Below, piece by piece: positions 46,601 through 56,529 of a DNA stretch of 64,000 nucleotides; within the stretch, counting starts at the first letter, position 1, and each line of letters opens with the position of its first letter. The notes below the pieces were generated by a model. It worked only from the letters and a program-made list of their open reading frames with translations. It did no database searches and had not been told where the DNA came from. Position numbers and translations under genes: made by a program. The DNA is from Echinometra lucunter (Eukaryota; Echinodermata; Echinoidea; Camarodonta; Echinometridae): assembly GCA_029962745.1 (NCBI GenBank), contig CM057169.1, forward strand, positions 14,078,744 through 14,142,743, in the 5' to 3' direction.

Positions 46601-49600
46601 ATTCACCTTCTTGTTTTCCTTTCAGGTGCTAAAATTCTGGCGGCATACCCGGACATGAAGGACCAAGTGAAAGAAGATTTGGATGTAGGGAAAATTTGCC
46701 GAGGAGCCCATGCTCTGCATAGGTTTACCGGCTAGACCTATGACTCGTGAGTGAGAATATTTCATAATTCAGTCTGGGTTTCGGTTTAAAAAGGAGAATG
46801 AAACCCTAGGAAAAAGATCACTTTTTAATGAAAAGAAAGGATAGAGAGAAGCGATTAAAAAAGTTCCATCAAGAAACGGTTACGAAATGAGAAAGTTATG
46901 AAAGTTTGAAAAGTCTCCATTTATTTTTTATGGCAATTGGGAACGTTGATTCAAAATGGCAGGTTTAGAAGGACAAATCTCCATATGTTTTGTACACAAA
47001 GTTTCATATTTTCTCCATTATCCCTGAAGGTGCAGCTTGTCTCTTTCTTAGCTGAAGATGTATCATGGGAAAATGTATTTGACGCAACGTTCACAAAGAT
47101 ACAAGCAGCATATTTAGAGATAGTGGAGAAAATGTGAAACTTTGTGTACAAAACATATTGACAGTTGTCCTTCTAAACCTGCCATTTTGAATCATCATTG
47201 CCAATTTGACGATCGCCATAGAAAGTAAATTGAAACTTTTAAACCCTCATTTCATAACCGTTTTTGATGGAATCTTTTTAACATTGCTTCTCTCTATCCT
47301 CTCTAAATTACTGAAATTGATTTTTTCCCCCAGGGTTTCATTCTCCTTTAACTTATTTCATTATTTCACAATCATTAAATAGCCTAAATCACAAATGGCT
47401 ACTTTGATGAAATCATGAATTCTATCATCAGTATAAGGAAATAGCAAGTCGTGAGAGAGAGGAAAAAAAAGAAACACAATTAAAATTTGATATGCCATCG
47501 TGTGCTGAAATTGAGATTTGATTTTTAAAAAAAATGTAAGGAGAATCTAGGAAAAAGCTATTGGATGGTTAATCATGGATTCTCTCAAGAATGAAAACAC
47601 TTTAACCCATTCGTGACAGAGGTCCACATTTTGTGGTTTGGCCTAATATCTTTTGTTGCAAGCCCTAAAAATCATACCAAATACATGAGCAGAAAGACCA
47701 AAAAATTCTACACAAACTGTGCCCATTTTGGTTGCGTCAATATTCGTTGTTTGATGCTGAAATGTTTTTAAAGAAAAATAAGCATTAAAATCCTTAAATT
47801 GGCAATGTGATAGAAGGTTTAAAATCACCGTTTTCCCCTAAAAATTGGCAACTTTTTGACTTCTCATCATAATTTCTGTGAATTTATATTCATTTCAGAT
47901 ACATGACGTTTTATTTAAAAAAATGTGGCAATAAAATAAGAATGTTGGTGTTGCCAATTTAAACTATAAAAGCTGATCAAATTAGGCTTTAAATAATTCC
48001 TGTCACGAATGGATTAACAGTCTTGGCTACGTGTGAAAAATAATTGTGAAAATTACCACGAAACGTTTTGACTGTAATATTTTCTCCTTCTTATCCGAAA
48101 AGAAATCCACCACAAGCGTATTTTTGTACAACAAAGTGGATGCCCTCTGAAAATTAAATGACAGTTCATAATATTTGCAGTAGGGGGCCTATATCGCTCA
48201 GGAGTAAACAAGTATCCCATGAAATGTGTGTGCGTGTGTGTGTGGGGGGGTGGGGGTAATATACGGCTATAAAAGAGGGCAAGGAAAGAAAATCTGCAAA
48301 AATAAAAAACAGATTTTTGATCTTTATATTTGTGACATAAACTCATGAGCGTGCATTATAAACTTAAGGGTGAATGCGCCGGTAGAACTTAAATTATTTG
48401 CAGTAAACGTTTGACATCAGATTCCCATCTTCATCATGATTATTATGAAAAAGCACCACTTAACATACATGGAATTAATGTAAGGGCTGTGCATTAATCA
48501 GATTTTTGTGTACAGAACCTTTAGAAGGTATATTGTTGCACATGCAGTAAATTTCCTTAGGGTGATTTTTGAAAATTTTTTGAATATGTTTGAGACTTTG
48601 GGAAAAATATCATTTTCTTTTCCTTGTACATTTTCATCTTGAAATATATCAAGCCCCCTAGAACAACAAACAGAGCAACAAAAACACCGTATACATACCA
48701 ACAAAAAAAAGAAGAAAAAAAGAAAAAAAAAAGGAAAAAAAAAAAGAAAAAAAAAAGAAAAAAAAAAAGAAAAGAAAGGAGGAGAAATGAATGTAGGCCT
48801 GATATCAAATTAAAATATTTAAAGGAGAATGCAACCCAGGCATCAGTGTGCTTCCAGTGAATGAAGAAGAACAAGGAGAGTAAACAGGGAAAGTTTGAGC
48901 AAAATCGGACAATCTGTTCAAGAGTTATGAACTTTGAAAGTTTAAATAAATCCTTATTATGGAGATCCTTGAGTTGGCAACTCCACCAGCATCTGTGATG
49001 TCATCGTTGACAACCCTCCATTCATTTTGTACACAGGATTTCACATTTTCTTCATTTTCAAGAAAAATAGAAATTTGTTTGATTTATTGTTTGAGTATGA
49101 CATGGCTACATCAATTCTGCAAGCATTTGGGGAAGAATTATGTTCATTCCCGACTTGAAATTTCATAGAAATCAATTTTTTGAAGATTTATGCACAAAAT
49201 GAATAGAGAGTTGTCCACAATGACATCACAGATGCTGGCGAAGTTGCCAAATCAAGGATCCCCGTAATAGGGATTTACTGAAACTTTCAAAATTCATAAC
49301 TTTTGAACAGATTGTCAGATTTTGCTCAAACTTTCAATATTTACTCTTCTTGGTCATCTCCATTCACTAAGAGTACACTGATGCCTGGATTGCATTCTCC
49401 TTTAACAAGAGGACTCTTCCTGGATGGATATCTTAACTTCTTTCTCCTTCTCCTTCTTTCTCTATCTTATTCTCACTCCCCCTTCATCCTCTGACTCTCC
49501 CTGATACTTTCCGCTTATTTTATTATTTATTTATTTATCTATTTATTTATTTATTTATTTATTTGTTCATTTTCCATTTATTTGTCCCCTATACAGGAAG

Positions 49601-50060
49601 GACCACAGGACTACCAGCGGCGATGTTAGTCGTCCCACGAGAAACAACGAATTAATAGCAATCTTTCATCATGGACTTCAGACTTCCTTACGATGAATTT
49701 TAGTCAGTCTGTTTTTATCGAAACTTTACTAATGAAGTGATTTTTAAAAATATTTTTCTTTGTTTTTTTTTATTGCAACGTTTCATCAATGAAAATTTTG
49801 TAAATGGTGTAAAAATAATCAGATTACCGGGGGTTATGACAAGTAAAAGCACACAGTTATAAGGAGGTCCATATGGTTTTATGAACAGGAGAGGCACAAA
49901 ATTCTTTTCAAAGTGTGTCAATGATTATGATTTGGCATGGCTATCCTTTACGGCATACAATTAACCTCTTTTCATATATGAAATAACATTATATAAGCAT
50001 GGTAAGAGGGAAGTAACTATCGATAATAATAATGATAGTAAATAAATCATCTGAACTTGC
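41900..50060 (+). CDS. Centrocin-like antimicrobial peptide gene (whole unit)
   Basis: Exons: non-coding 41900-41941; coding 43770-43904 (ATG 43814), 46158-46319, 46626-46746 (stop TAG 46733-46735); non-coding 49597 to about 50060. Coding length is 363 nt, a 120-residue preproprotein; all coding junctions are phase 1. The product has a signal peptide (IAVVFCAVLATSLVFA), an acidic propiece, then a cationic segment starting GWFERTFHKVKHG and ending KFGY. A spacer and a short C-terminal piece with ICRGAHALHRF follow. Centrocins are sea-urchin heterodimers: a 30-residue heavy chain starting GWF, disulfide-linked to a short light chain. Here the cationic segment is also 30 residues, with one Cys in it and one in the light-chain region. 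In known centrocins the Trp at position 2 is brominated. Expected to act in coelomocytes as a secreted defence peptide. Confidence 0.85.
42273..43376 (+). mobile_element. tRNA-derived SINE split by a MITE
   Basis: A tRNA-like head (GGTCCAGTGAATAAAT, B-box CGGGGTTCAAATCT) begins near 42,273. The body (CCCAGGTGTAGTAAATGGG) runs to about 42,444. The 3' body resumes at 43,273 (GCTCGAGCTAAAGCCAGGGT) and ends GGGTAAACAAGACAT with a trinucleotide tail. It lies in the first intron of the centrocin-like gene. Confidence 0.65.
42446..43271. mobile_element. MITE with TAGACCAAT termini inserted in the SINE
   Basis: CGTATAGACCAAT (42444-42456) and ATTGGTCTATACG (43261-43273) are perfect inverted repeats. 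TA flanks both ends if the element starts TAGACC, as in Tc1/mariner-type targets. About 0.83 kb, non-coding; it contains repeated GTGTCGAAC near 43,190-43,235. Confidence 0.75.
43374..43640. repeat. (ATC/ATT)n microsatellite
   Basis: About 267 bp of ATC then ATT trinucleotides, growing from the tail of the SINE. It ends about 130 bp before the exon carrying the centrocin start codon. Long frames on both strands are artefacts. Confidence 0.95.
43814..43904 (+). CDS. Centrocin-like gene, coding exon 1 (signal peptide)
   Basis: 30 codons plus one base, preceded by 44 nt of 5' UTR after an acceptor reading CTCCAAACAG (43760-43769). MMIKIAVVFCAVLATSLVFA is a classic signal peptide, followed by SDVEEQAMDD, an acidic propiece start. 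The donor reads GATT|GTAAGT, phase 1. Two tandem ATGs exist; the first was used. Confidence 0.85.
43905..45660. other. Centrocin intron, nothing further recognised
   Basis: Intron between the signal-peptide exon and the heavy-chain exon. TTCGTCA-type motifs recur (for example near 43,975-44,110 and 45,150-45,260), but no clear element boundary or extra exon was seen. Confidence 0.5.
45667..45900. mobile_element. CAGTGGCGTAGC-type G-tract MITE in the centrocin intron
   Basis: Starts CAGTGGCGTAGCTAGGG. It contains GGGGGGG, GCGCGGAAGCTCCGATGT, TTCTTTTCTCGCTCACG and a second G tract, and ends near ACGCGGGTGCCC. No good target duplication; the right end runs into a CA repeat. hAT-like by terminal sequence. 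Confidence 0.7.
45902..45985. repeat. (CA)n microsatellite
   Basis: About 80 bp of CA repeats with a few interruptions, about 170 bp before the heavy-chain exon. Confidence 0.95.
46158..46319 (+). CDS. Centrocin-like gene, coding exon 2 (propiece and heavy chain)
   Basis: The acceptor reads GCGACCAG and the donor GCTC|GTGAGT. Encodes an acidic propiece (DLMLSEEASPEDKVALQ), then the presumed heavy chain: GWF start, basic residues R, K, K, R, K with a single E, two His, one Cys (GACNKFGY), 30 residues in all. Acidic propiece beside cationic peptide is normal charge balancing in such precursors. The cleavage point Q|G is inferred from the family. Confidence 0.88.
46626..46735 (+). CDS. Centrocin-like gene, coding exon 3 (spacer and light chain)
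   Basis: The acceptor is a long pyrimidine tract ending TTTCAG. Completes an Arg codon, then AKILAAYPDMKDQVKEDLD as an acidic inter-chain spacer, and a basic tail containing one Cys (KICRGAHALHRF) before TAG. The single Cys would pair with the one in the heavy chain. The transcript continues to a donor CTC|GTGAGT at 46746/46747. Confidence 0.87.
46789..47347. mobile_element. TTAA-flanked foldback MITE related to the AGGAGAATG family
   Basis: TTAA at 46785-46788 and 47348-47351. Ends AAAGGAGAATGAAACCCT and AGGGTTTCATTCTCCT are inverted, with complementarity inside (AAACTTTGTGTACAAAACATA and its inverse). It sits at the start of the 3'-UTR intron of the centrocin-like gene, 40 bp after the donor. 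Confidence 0.78.
47606..48013. mobile_element. piggyBac-like MITE, CCCATTCGTGACAG termini, copy 2
   Basis: TTAA at 47602-47605 and 48014-48017. Ends CCCATTCGTGACAG and CTGTCACGAATGGA. It is co-linear with the copy at 14739-15142 over its whole length, including AGAGGTCCACATTTTGTGG and ATACATGACGTTTTAT. Confidence 0.88.
48703..48780. repeat. A-rich (AAAAAG)n tract
   Basis: Runs of A broken by single G over about 75 bp. Frames here are low-complexity only. Confidence 0.85.
48823..49401. mobile_element. TTAA-flanked foldback MITE, AGGAGAATGC family, copy 2
   Basis: TTAA at 48819-48822 and 49402-49405. Ends AGGAGAATGCAACCCAGGC and GCCTGGATTGCATTCTCCT are near-perfect inverted repeats. Co-linear with the copy at 31058-31631. 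It is the third TTAA element in the same centrocin intron. Confidence 0.87.
49517..49565. repeat. (TTTA)n microsatellite
   Basis: TTTATTTATTTA repeats just before the acceptor of the last centrocin exon; it may serve as part of the pyrimidine-rich tract. Confidence 0.85.
49597..50060 (+). other. Probable 3'-UTR exon of the centrocin-like gene
   Basis: An acceptor CCCTATACAG precedes 49597. The exon has no open continuation and reaches AATAAA at 50041-50046, followed about 35 bp later by a GT-rich stretch (GGTGTTAGTC). The matching donor CTC|GTGAGT lies 11 bases after the stop codon. Inferred from splice signals only. Confidence 0.55.
50041..50046 (+). terminator. Poly(A) signal AATAAA, centrocin-like gene
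   Basis: Canonical hexamer at the end of the presumed last exon with a GT/T-rich downstream element (about 50,078-50,098). Confidence 0.5.
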
Positions 50061-50112
50061 AAAACTGTGCTATCTACGGTGTTAGTCTTTTTTTCCCCCA
50101 TGATTATGAACC

Positions 50113-50322
50113 AGCGGCGTATAGCTAGGATTTAATTTACTGAGCGCTCCCTAGGACGCGGAAGCTTCGATGATTCTTTGTCGTCGTTTTTTGTCTGCTC
50201 CCACTCTTCCTGTTATCCTTTTCTCTTCTCGCTCACGCTTTCTTTTTTTTTTAAGTTGGGGGGGGGGGGGGGGGGGGAGGACGACTGCCCCTACCGCTCC
50301 CTGGCTACGCGAGTGTAATGAC
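50113..50322. mobile_element. CAGYGGCGTA-type G-tract MITE
   Basis: Starts near CAGCGGCGTATAGCTAGGA. It contains GCGGAAGCTTCGATGATT, CTCTTCTCGCTCACGC and a G tract of about 20, and ends CCCTGGCTACGCGAGTG. The inverted ends and internal order match the copies at 45,667 and 58,493. The flanks TTATGAAC and TAATGACC may be a diverged 8-bp duplication. Confidence 0.7.
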
Positions 50323-50443
50323 CTATTGATAAATAAATCATAATATTAGGCCTACCCAGTTCTTAGATAAGAAATAAATCTTAAGGGGAATGAGGAAGAG
50401 CATGAATAGATTATAGACTAAGAAGAGCAAGGAAGGTAAATGA

Positions 50444-50505
50444 AAGAGAGAGAGAGAGAGGGAGGAGAGAGAGAGAGAGAGGGAGAGAGAGAGAGAGAGA
50501 GAGAT
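50444..50505. repeat. (GA)n microsatellite
   Basis: About 60 bp of GA repeats with GGAG interruptions. Confidence 0.9.
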
Positions 50506-50574
50506 GGGAAGAAGAAGGGAGAGTGGATAATTATAGACAGAGGAGAGACAGAGGGAGGGTGTGAGAGATAAAGA

Positions 50575-51120
50575 CAGTGGCACACCAGGGGGGGGGGGGA
50601 TGGGGGCATTTGCCCCCCACTCAGAAGCTTTGCCCCCCAAGTTGCCCCCCCAAGAAATTTTGAGGACTGAAAAAAAAAATTATACAGTAATTTGTAAATA
50701 AGTAGATGTTGTCATAAGCATCATATTCAAACTGTGAAGTGGTCTAAAATACCATTTTCCGCTCTTCAAAACTTCGATTGAAAACAAAAAAAGTGGTTAT
50801 TTTTGGCTCGCTCGCTTCTCTCGCTCGTCATAGCCATTAAAAACAAGAAAAGTAGCCATTTTTGGCTCGCACGCTTCGCTCGCTCATCATACTTCAGATT
50901 GTTTATTCAAAAATGCGATTAAAAACTAAAAAAGCGGTTATTTTTTGTTCGCTCGCACGCAAAATTGATATTAAAATCTGGCACGGAATTTTTGAGAGTG
51001 GGAGGAAGGGAGAACATGCAGGGGGGGGGGGGTGGTTAATGTGAAAGTGAGTCTAAATAGGGAGAAAGATGAGGAGAGGACAAGGGCAGAAGATTGGGGG
51101 GGGGAATGACAAAGATTCAT
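50575..51120. repeat. G-tract repeat with GCTCGCTCGCTTC motifs
   Basis: CAGTGGCACACCAGGGGG at 50575 resembles the hAT-like left end, and GGCTCGCTCGCTTC variants follow at about 50,807, 50,865 and 50,950. The right boundary was not resolved; G runs near 51,018 and 51,097 may mark it. Confidence 0.45.
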
Positions 51121-51372
51121 ATAGGTACGTACTACTAAGAAAGCCCTTAATTATCCCTTCCATTTTTTGAAAAATCAGATGAGATACACATCGACTGACC
51201 TGCACTGCATCTGCTCTAATAGACCAATCTCTAGTTTATTCATGCCACAAATGACCTCAAATAATCCACAGATCTGCATCTATGATCACTCCCAGAGTGA
51301 CAGTCTATTCTTTCCTTTCTTTCCATAATTTTGCCACTTTCCTTTTTTCTTTTCCCTTTGCATTTTCTTCCT

Positions 51373-51824
51373 CAATGGCGTAGCTTAGGGGGACACAAGG
51401 GGGCCATGGCCCCCTGTTGATCGGCGAGAAAAAAAAAAATCATCGAGTCCACTTATCATAATTTACCCTACCCCTACCCTGCGAAATAAAAGTAAAACGT
51501 ATAAATATGCCACTTCTCATAAGTTACCCCTAATTCTGTACTTTAGTGTGCAGAAAATGATATTTTCATGCATTAAAAAAAAACCCTTCCCCCGCTCGGT
51601 CTCTTCATTCCCTCGCCTTGCCCCCCCCCATATGCCAATATAACATTATAAGTTACCCCTAATACTGAATTTTAGTGAACAGAAATGTCACTTTCATGCA
51701 CGAATGTTAAAAAATCTCCCTACCGTGGGAGGGGAATACCCCCTATCACACCCTCCCCCCGCTTGGTCCCTTCACTCCCTTGCCTTGGCCCCCCCCCTGT
51801 TGAAAATTCCTGGCTATGCCAGTG
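51373..51824. mobile_element. hAT-like MITE with exact 8-bp TSD
   Basis: Ends CAATGGCGTAGC and GGCTATGCCAGTG (the inverse of CACTGGCATAGCC). Exact direct duplication TTCTTCCT at 51365-51372 and 51825-51832. The interior has two diverged direct halves (CATAAGTTACCCCTAAT and ATTATAAGTTACCCCTAAT) and C tracts; no coding potential. Confidence 0.85.
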
Positions 51825-52226
51825 TTCTTCCTTTCCTTCCTCTTAGTTTTAGTTTGTCTTCCAGAGCAAAAAACTTGGGGGGGGGGGGGGGGGGCTTTTC
51901 ATTGTAATGTATATCCAGTTGTTCGGTGTCCGCACGGGTTGTGTATCGATTTTCAACAGCCATTTGAAAAAAAATTGCAAGCAAAATCTCTTGTATATTT
52001 TAGCAAAAATGTTAGATAATAATTATTATAGAGAAAAAATATTGATGATGATTAGCACTGATCGATGCATTGGTTTTCGTTTTATCCAAAGACAATAAAA
52101 AGGCTTCAGTTTTGTTAACACCCGACCCCATCCTATATTAAAATTTCAAACTGCATTTCATCGTCAAAAATATGAGGTGGGGAGGGTTTGAGTCCCAAAA
52201 GATCCCCTCCCCCCATAGAATCACGC

Positions 52227-52715
52227 CTGTTGTCCGCCCAGGGGGGGGGGGGGGGGGTCACTTCCATTGAAGAGTGGACAGCATCCGCGAGAATCGTCCT
52301 AAAAAAAGCACCCTAAACGAGGATTCAAGGGCAGGCCGCTAGGACACCTTAAACACGGATTTTGTGCAGATGTTCCAGATTTGCAGACCCTGAACAGGGA
52401 TTTCATTTATTGTTGGGATATTCATCCCCTAAAGTAAAGGAGGATCCACGAGGATATTCCCATTTTCATACCTTGAGTGTGATAGTGGGGTCCATTGAAA
52501 GTTTGGAGCCGTTTTTATCTCGAGATAATTCACTGTCTCATTTGGCCGGTATTCTCGAAAGCTCACTAACTTAGTACCCTCACTAACTTAGTACCCTCAC
52601 TAATTAGTGAGCTCACTAACTTAGTGAGCTCACTAAGTTAGTGAGCTATTCACGAAAGCATACTAGTTAGTGACCCCTCACTAAAGTTAGTGAGCTCACT
52701 AAGTTAATCCTGGGA
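52227..52715 (+). repeat. Left arm of a long-range inverted repeat pair
   Basis: GTCACTTCCATTGAAGAGTG and GACAGCATCCGCGAGAA at 52,258-52,294, then GGCCGGTATTCTCGAAAGC at 52,543, are complementary to 60,460-60,710. The inner part (52,560-52,710) is a mass of CTCACTAACTTAGTGAGC units that are themselves palindromic. A short ATG frame follows at 52,820 without splice support. Confidence 0.75.
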
Positions 52716-53075
52716 TTAGGAGCGCGCACTGAGCATGCTCAGTTCATATTACGCATCACTGTCAGCGTGCGCTTGCTAGCACCCAGCTGGAGGCCAGTGA
52801 CGTCACAATTGAATCAAAATGAGGGCGGACTGTGAATCTTTGCGCGAATTGATAGGGGATTTGTCTAGACTATTTAAAGAAGGGACATTCTTATCTGCGC
52901 CCCCCTTTTTTAAAAAAAGAATTCATAAGCATTAATGGCTAAGGAATAATTCAAAGTGTGTGTTCTCATGTTAATGACTAATTTGACGAAATAATTCCCT
53001 CATTCTACACCCTGTCTGACCGTTCATTCATGGGACCTCCACAATCAATCAAAGTTTGGATTCCCTCTCCCCCCC

Positions 53076-53096
53076 CCCTCTCTCTCTCTCTCTCTG
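53076..53096. repeat. (CT)n tract
   Basis: Short CT microsatellite after a C tract. The surroundings to 53,570 contain only C/G tracts and no gene. Confidence 0.7.
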
Positions 53097-53573
53097 GGAG
53101 GGGTACTCGGAATCGGCGACCCATTAGAGCAGCTGCACATCCCCGTACCACCATACAAGTCCTTGTTTGCAAGCCTCGTAGGCAGACCCTTTCTGTACAC
53201 TTTTTGTATGAGAAATCGACAAAAATATTCATTTTAAGGGGGCTGGATGGGATGTAAGGCTAACAAAAAATGTTGTCCGCAGCCTCGGATGAGGCGGGGC
53301 GATGGGAGGGGGTGCCCCTTTGTAAGTTCCATAAATGGAGTATCCCCCCTCCCTCCCACCATGTGAGGGAACGTATGAGAGTTTGTGATTTTTTTATTTA
53401 TATTTTATATGAATGGGTAGGCCCAACACCAGTAGGTAGTCGGACCATCACATTTTGTGAATTGACAGTCCCCCCCCCCCCGCTCTATTTTTTTTTACCC
53501 CCAAATTGCTTTTTGGTCCTGTATTTTTACCCCATATATCTGCCACCATAGGGGAGGAGAAGGGGAGAGTCAC

Positions 53574-54032
53574 TGATCATATCATTCTTATTTTATTTTA
53601 TTTATTTATTTTTTTTTTTTTTTGGGGGGGGGGGGTCAATTGCTTACCTAACTCTAATATGCTTGAAGAATTTGTTCTTATTTGAGATTTTGGTGAATTA
53701 GATCCCTGATTCCTTTTAAAGTCATGTATAAATTCAAATAAATATCACATGATTAGCCAGAGGTCAGTGGGGTGTTTGCCCCCCCCCCCCTCCGAAAAAA
53801 AGAGAAAGGCTAAAAGAGGGGAAAAAAGAAATTTAGAAAAAAAAGTGAGAAAAGAGAGGAAAAAATGTAAGAGAACGTATGAGGAGCGGAAATAGACAAG
53901 GAAGAAACGTCACAGCTTTCAAGCTTCGCCTAGGTTAGCTCATGTGATTCATATGTTCGAGTGGTCACTACTGTCCCCCGTTCCCCCCCCCCCCCCCCCC
54001 CCCCCCCCCATAAAATCCTAGCTATGACACTG
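53574..54032. repeat. Homopolymer-rich repeat, part of a reversed hAT-like MITE
   Basis: Contains T, G and C runs. The right end CCTAGCTATGACACTG (to 54,032) is the complement of CAGTGTCATAGCTAGG, a CAGTGGCGTAGC-type terminus. CAGTGGGGTGTTTGCC at about 53,765 may be the other end, but no target duplication was seen. Confidence 0.5.
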
Positions 54033-54039
54033 ATGCTCT

Positions 54040-55700
54040 GCGAACAACGGGAAAAAATACATTCTTAGATCCACTTTTATACAATATAGCAATGTAATTT
54101 TCTTCCTTTATTTTTGGAAAAACTCACAATTCTTAGGCTTGTAAAAAGGACTACAGCATTATACAAAATGCAATAAATGAACACCAGGGAGAGAAAAGGC
54201 TGCACTTGCTAATAAGTAAAATACCACATCTCTGGTTTTGTGCTAATAGTACAAGGGTATAAAATCATTAAAAAGAAATCATGACAATATTGTTGTGTAC
54301 TGTGTTTCACTTCCCATCAACAAGCTCTATACAACTCAGAAACCTACCAAGAAATATGAAAACATTTAAATTGGAGAAAGAGTCGGGAAGAGTGTTAAAC
54401 TGTGTGATGATGAATGACGATCAAAAATAAAGCCAATATTGATTGTATCATCCTAAATATTCAAGTAATACAAAACTAAGCAATTCAATGAGCACCAGCA
54501 TAAATTTTCTGTGAGACATTAACAAAAATCTTTAGCAATTAAAGGAAATAAGAATCATAATACTGCATGTATAATAACAAATATATGTATAATATGCAGT
54601 AATACAAAATAAAGAATTCCATCAGCACAGACATAATATTATATGCAGCAGGGTACCTTTCGTTTCAGATGATTTTATTAATCTGTATTAATATACCTCT
54701 CCTTATCCCCCCCCCCCCCCCCCCTGGAGAAAAAGAAAAAATGTTTCAAAATGTCATTATCAATCTGGGGCAGTGCCACAAAATGATCTTTCTGTACGTC
54801 CCACCCCTACTATTCCATTTTCATTTAACTTTGTGAACTACTCAAGCCATGATAATTTGAGAATATTACATTTTTTCACATTATGAAGTACAAAGCTGAT
54901 ACGAATCATTTCAGCAAAGTTGTACATATAGGGTACCAGACATCATTATGGAATTGCCCTCTGTAAGGGGGCATTAAATATACGAAGAGTGCATGCATTT
55001 CTTCTTTGAACTCTAATATTCCATGAAAATCATGCAGACATCTTACAACACTGTAGTGCAACACTGATGGGGAAGTCTCAACACCCTCAGGCCAGGTGTG
55101 TATAGAAGTCATGGCGAGATATCTGTATTTTCTAATACAAATTTGACATATTATTCATTCTCACGTCTGCCTTGTGAAATGGTTCAAGCAATAATGAAAG
55201 AGATGATTTGAATAAAAAATAATTCAACTAAGTACCATCAATTACTTAAGAGAATAACTGGTAACCTAACCCCTTACATGAAGCATCATTTGTTATTGCT
55301 TGTTATTCAATCATTTGCAATCAAATAAAAAACCTACACTGTAAGTTTGTTTGGGGTTAAGATAGCAATGCTACAATGTCCTTCCAACATCCTAGTGACT
55401 TAATGGTCCATATGAATGATTTCTTCCAATAATTACATCACAGCAACAAGATCTTCCAATAGATTAGATCAATCAATCAATGCCACACTACAATTATGGA
55501 TGGTATTGAATTTAGATAATGACATGAATCATATAAATACCCTTTGAGGTATATACAAGTTATCCTTCTTATCAATTTAATGGCATACAGGCCAATTATA
55601 TTCCAAAGAATATTTCAGACATAAAATACACGAGTAGAGGATAAACTAATAAAACGAAATACTGCATTAAAGGCCTAGTTCAACAACTTACTAAATTTTC
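54040..55700. other. AT-rich DNA, possible 3' UTR of a minus-strand transcript
   Basis: No coding signal on either strand. If the candidate minus-strand gene ending at 55,926 is real, this would be its 3' UTR and downstream flank. Confidence 0.3.
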
Positions 55701-55925
55701 GGGAAAGAATGGCTTAGGATACAGATCGGGTCATTGGTTCAAAACTGAGGTGATCTTGACAATTTCTTCTCCAATAATAAAAAATGTCAGTGAGAGACCT
55801 CGGATTGCTCCAAAAAGGAACAAGAAGAGCCAGTTCATTGACTCCACTCCCAGCTAGATCTATACCACCTGCAGCCTCCTGAACCCAGGGAAAACTGGCA
55901 AATCCCGAAAACTTGGGAGAAATCA

Positions 55926-56529
55926 TCAGGTATTCAATGAGATGAACTGAAAAAGAAGAAGCAATTTAGAAATTAGTTAAGTGGAGTCTAAGTTTGTTAC
56001 TTTTGAAAAAAATATTTAAGGCCACCTAATTGCCTTACATGCAGTTTTCATTTACTCTTGTACTCACATGTTATTTCACTTTAATCAAAGAAACAACCGT
56101 GTCATATTATTCAAGAAAGAAGCTCCATATTCAAGGTAATACATGTGCTATTTAAATAGCAAAATCAATACGCTTAAACAGTATGTATTATTGCGGCCCA
56201 AATTGGCAGAAGATTTTAACCATTTTCTAAATCATGATCTTCTCATAAGTAACCAGTTTTGTACACAATCTGTTTCAACTTGGATTATCTGGATGGTTTC
56301 ATTAGTCAAAAACTCTGTTGTTTTCCACCTTCATGTAGTTGTAAGATTGAATAAAATATACCTGAATATCAGGCAAGTATCTATTTTCTCTATAGAGCAC
56401 TGGGTCCTCTTGGGCTGCACATGGGACTTGCCATATTTGAAAACTGCTGCCAGATTCCCCAATCAACTTCCTTTCTAGTAGGGAATGGATGTATTGGTTC
56501 CTTCTTGCAGCGGGGCAGTGGGATACCAT
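55926..56529 (-). CDS. Candidate small spliced ORF, unrecognised
   Basis: Minus strand. Exon 56587-56362 (acceptor TTTATGCAG; donor CAG|GTATAT) carries an ATG at 56529 in a good start context (AGAATGG) and 56 codons including QYIHSLLERKLIGESG and DPVLYRENRYLPDIQ. Joining in phase 0 to the exon starting 55946 (acceptor CTTTTTCAG) adds six codons and a stop. The 62-residue product matches no family I know. Other frames of the exon are also partly open, so the coding claim is weak; a non-coding RNA is as likely. Confidence 0.25.

Noticed and set aside
52820..52936. ATG frame MRADCESLRELIGDLSRLFK after the left inverted-repeat arm
   Set aside because: 38 codons with no splice donor at its end and repeat-derived surroundings; chance cannot be excluded.
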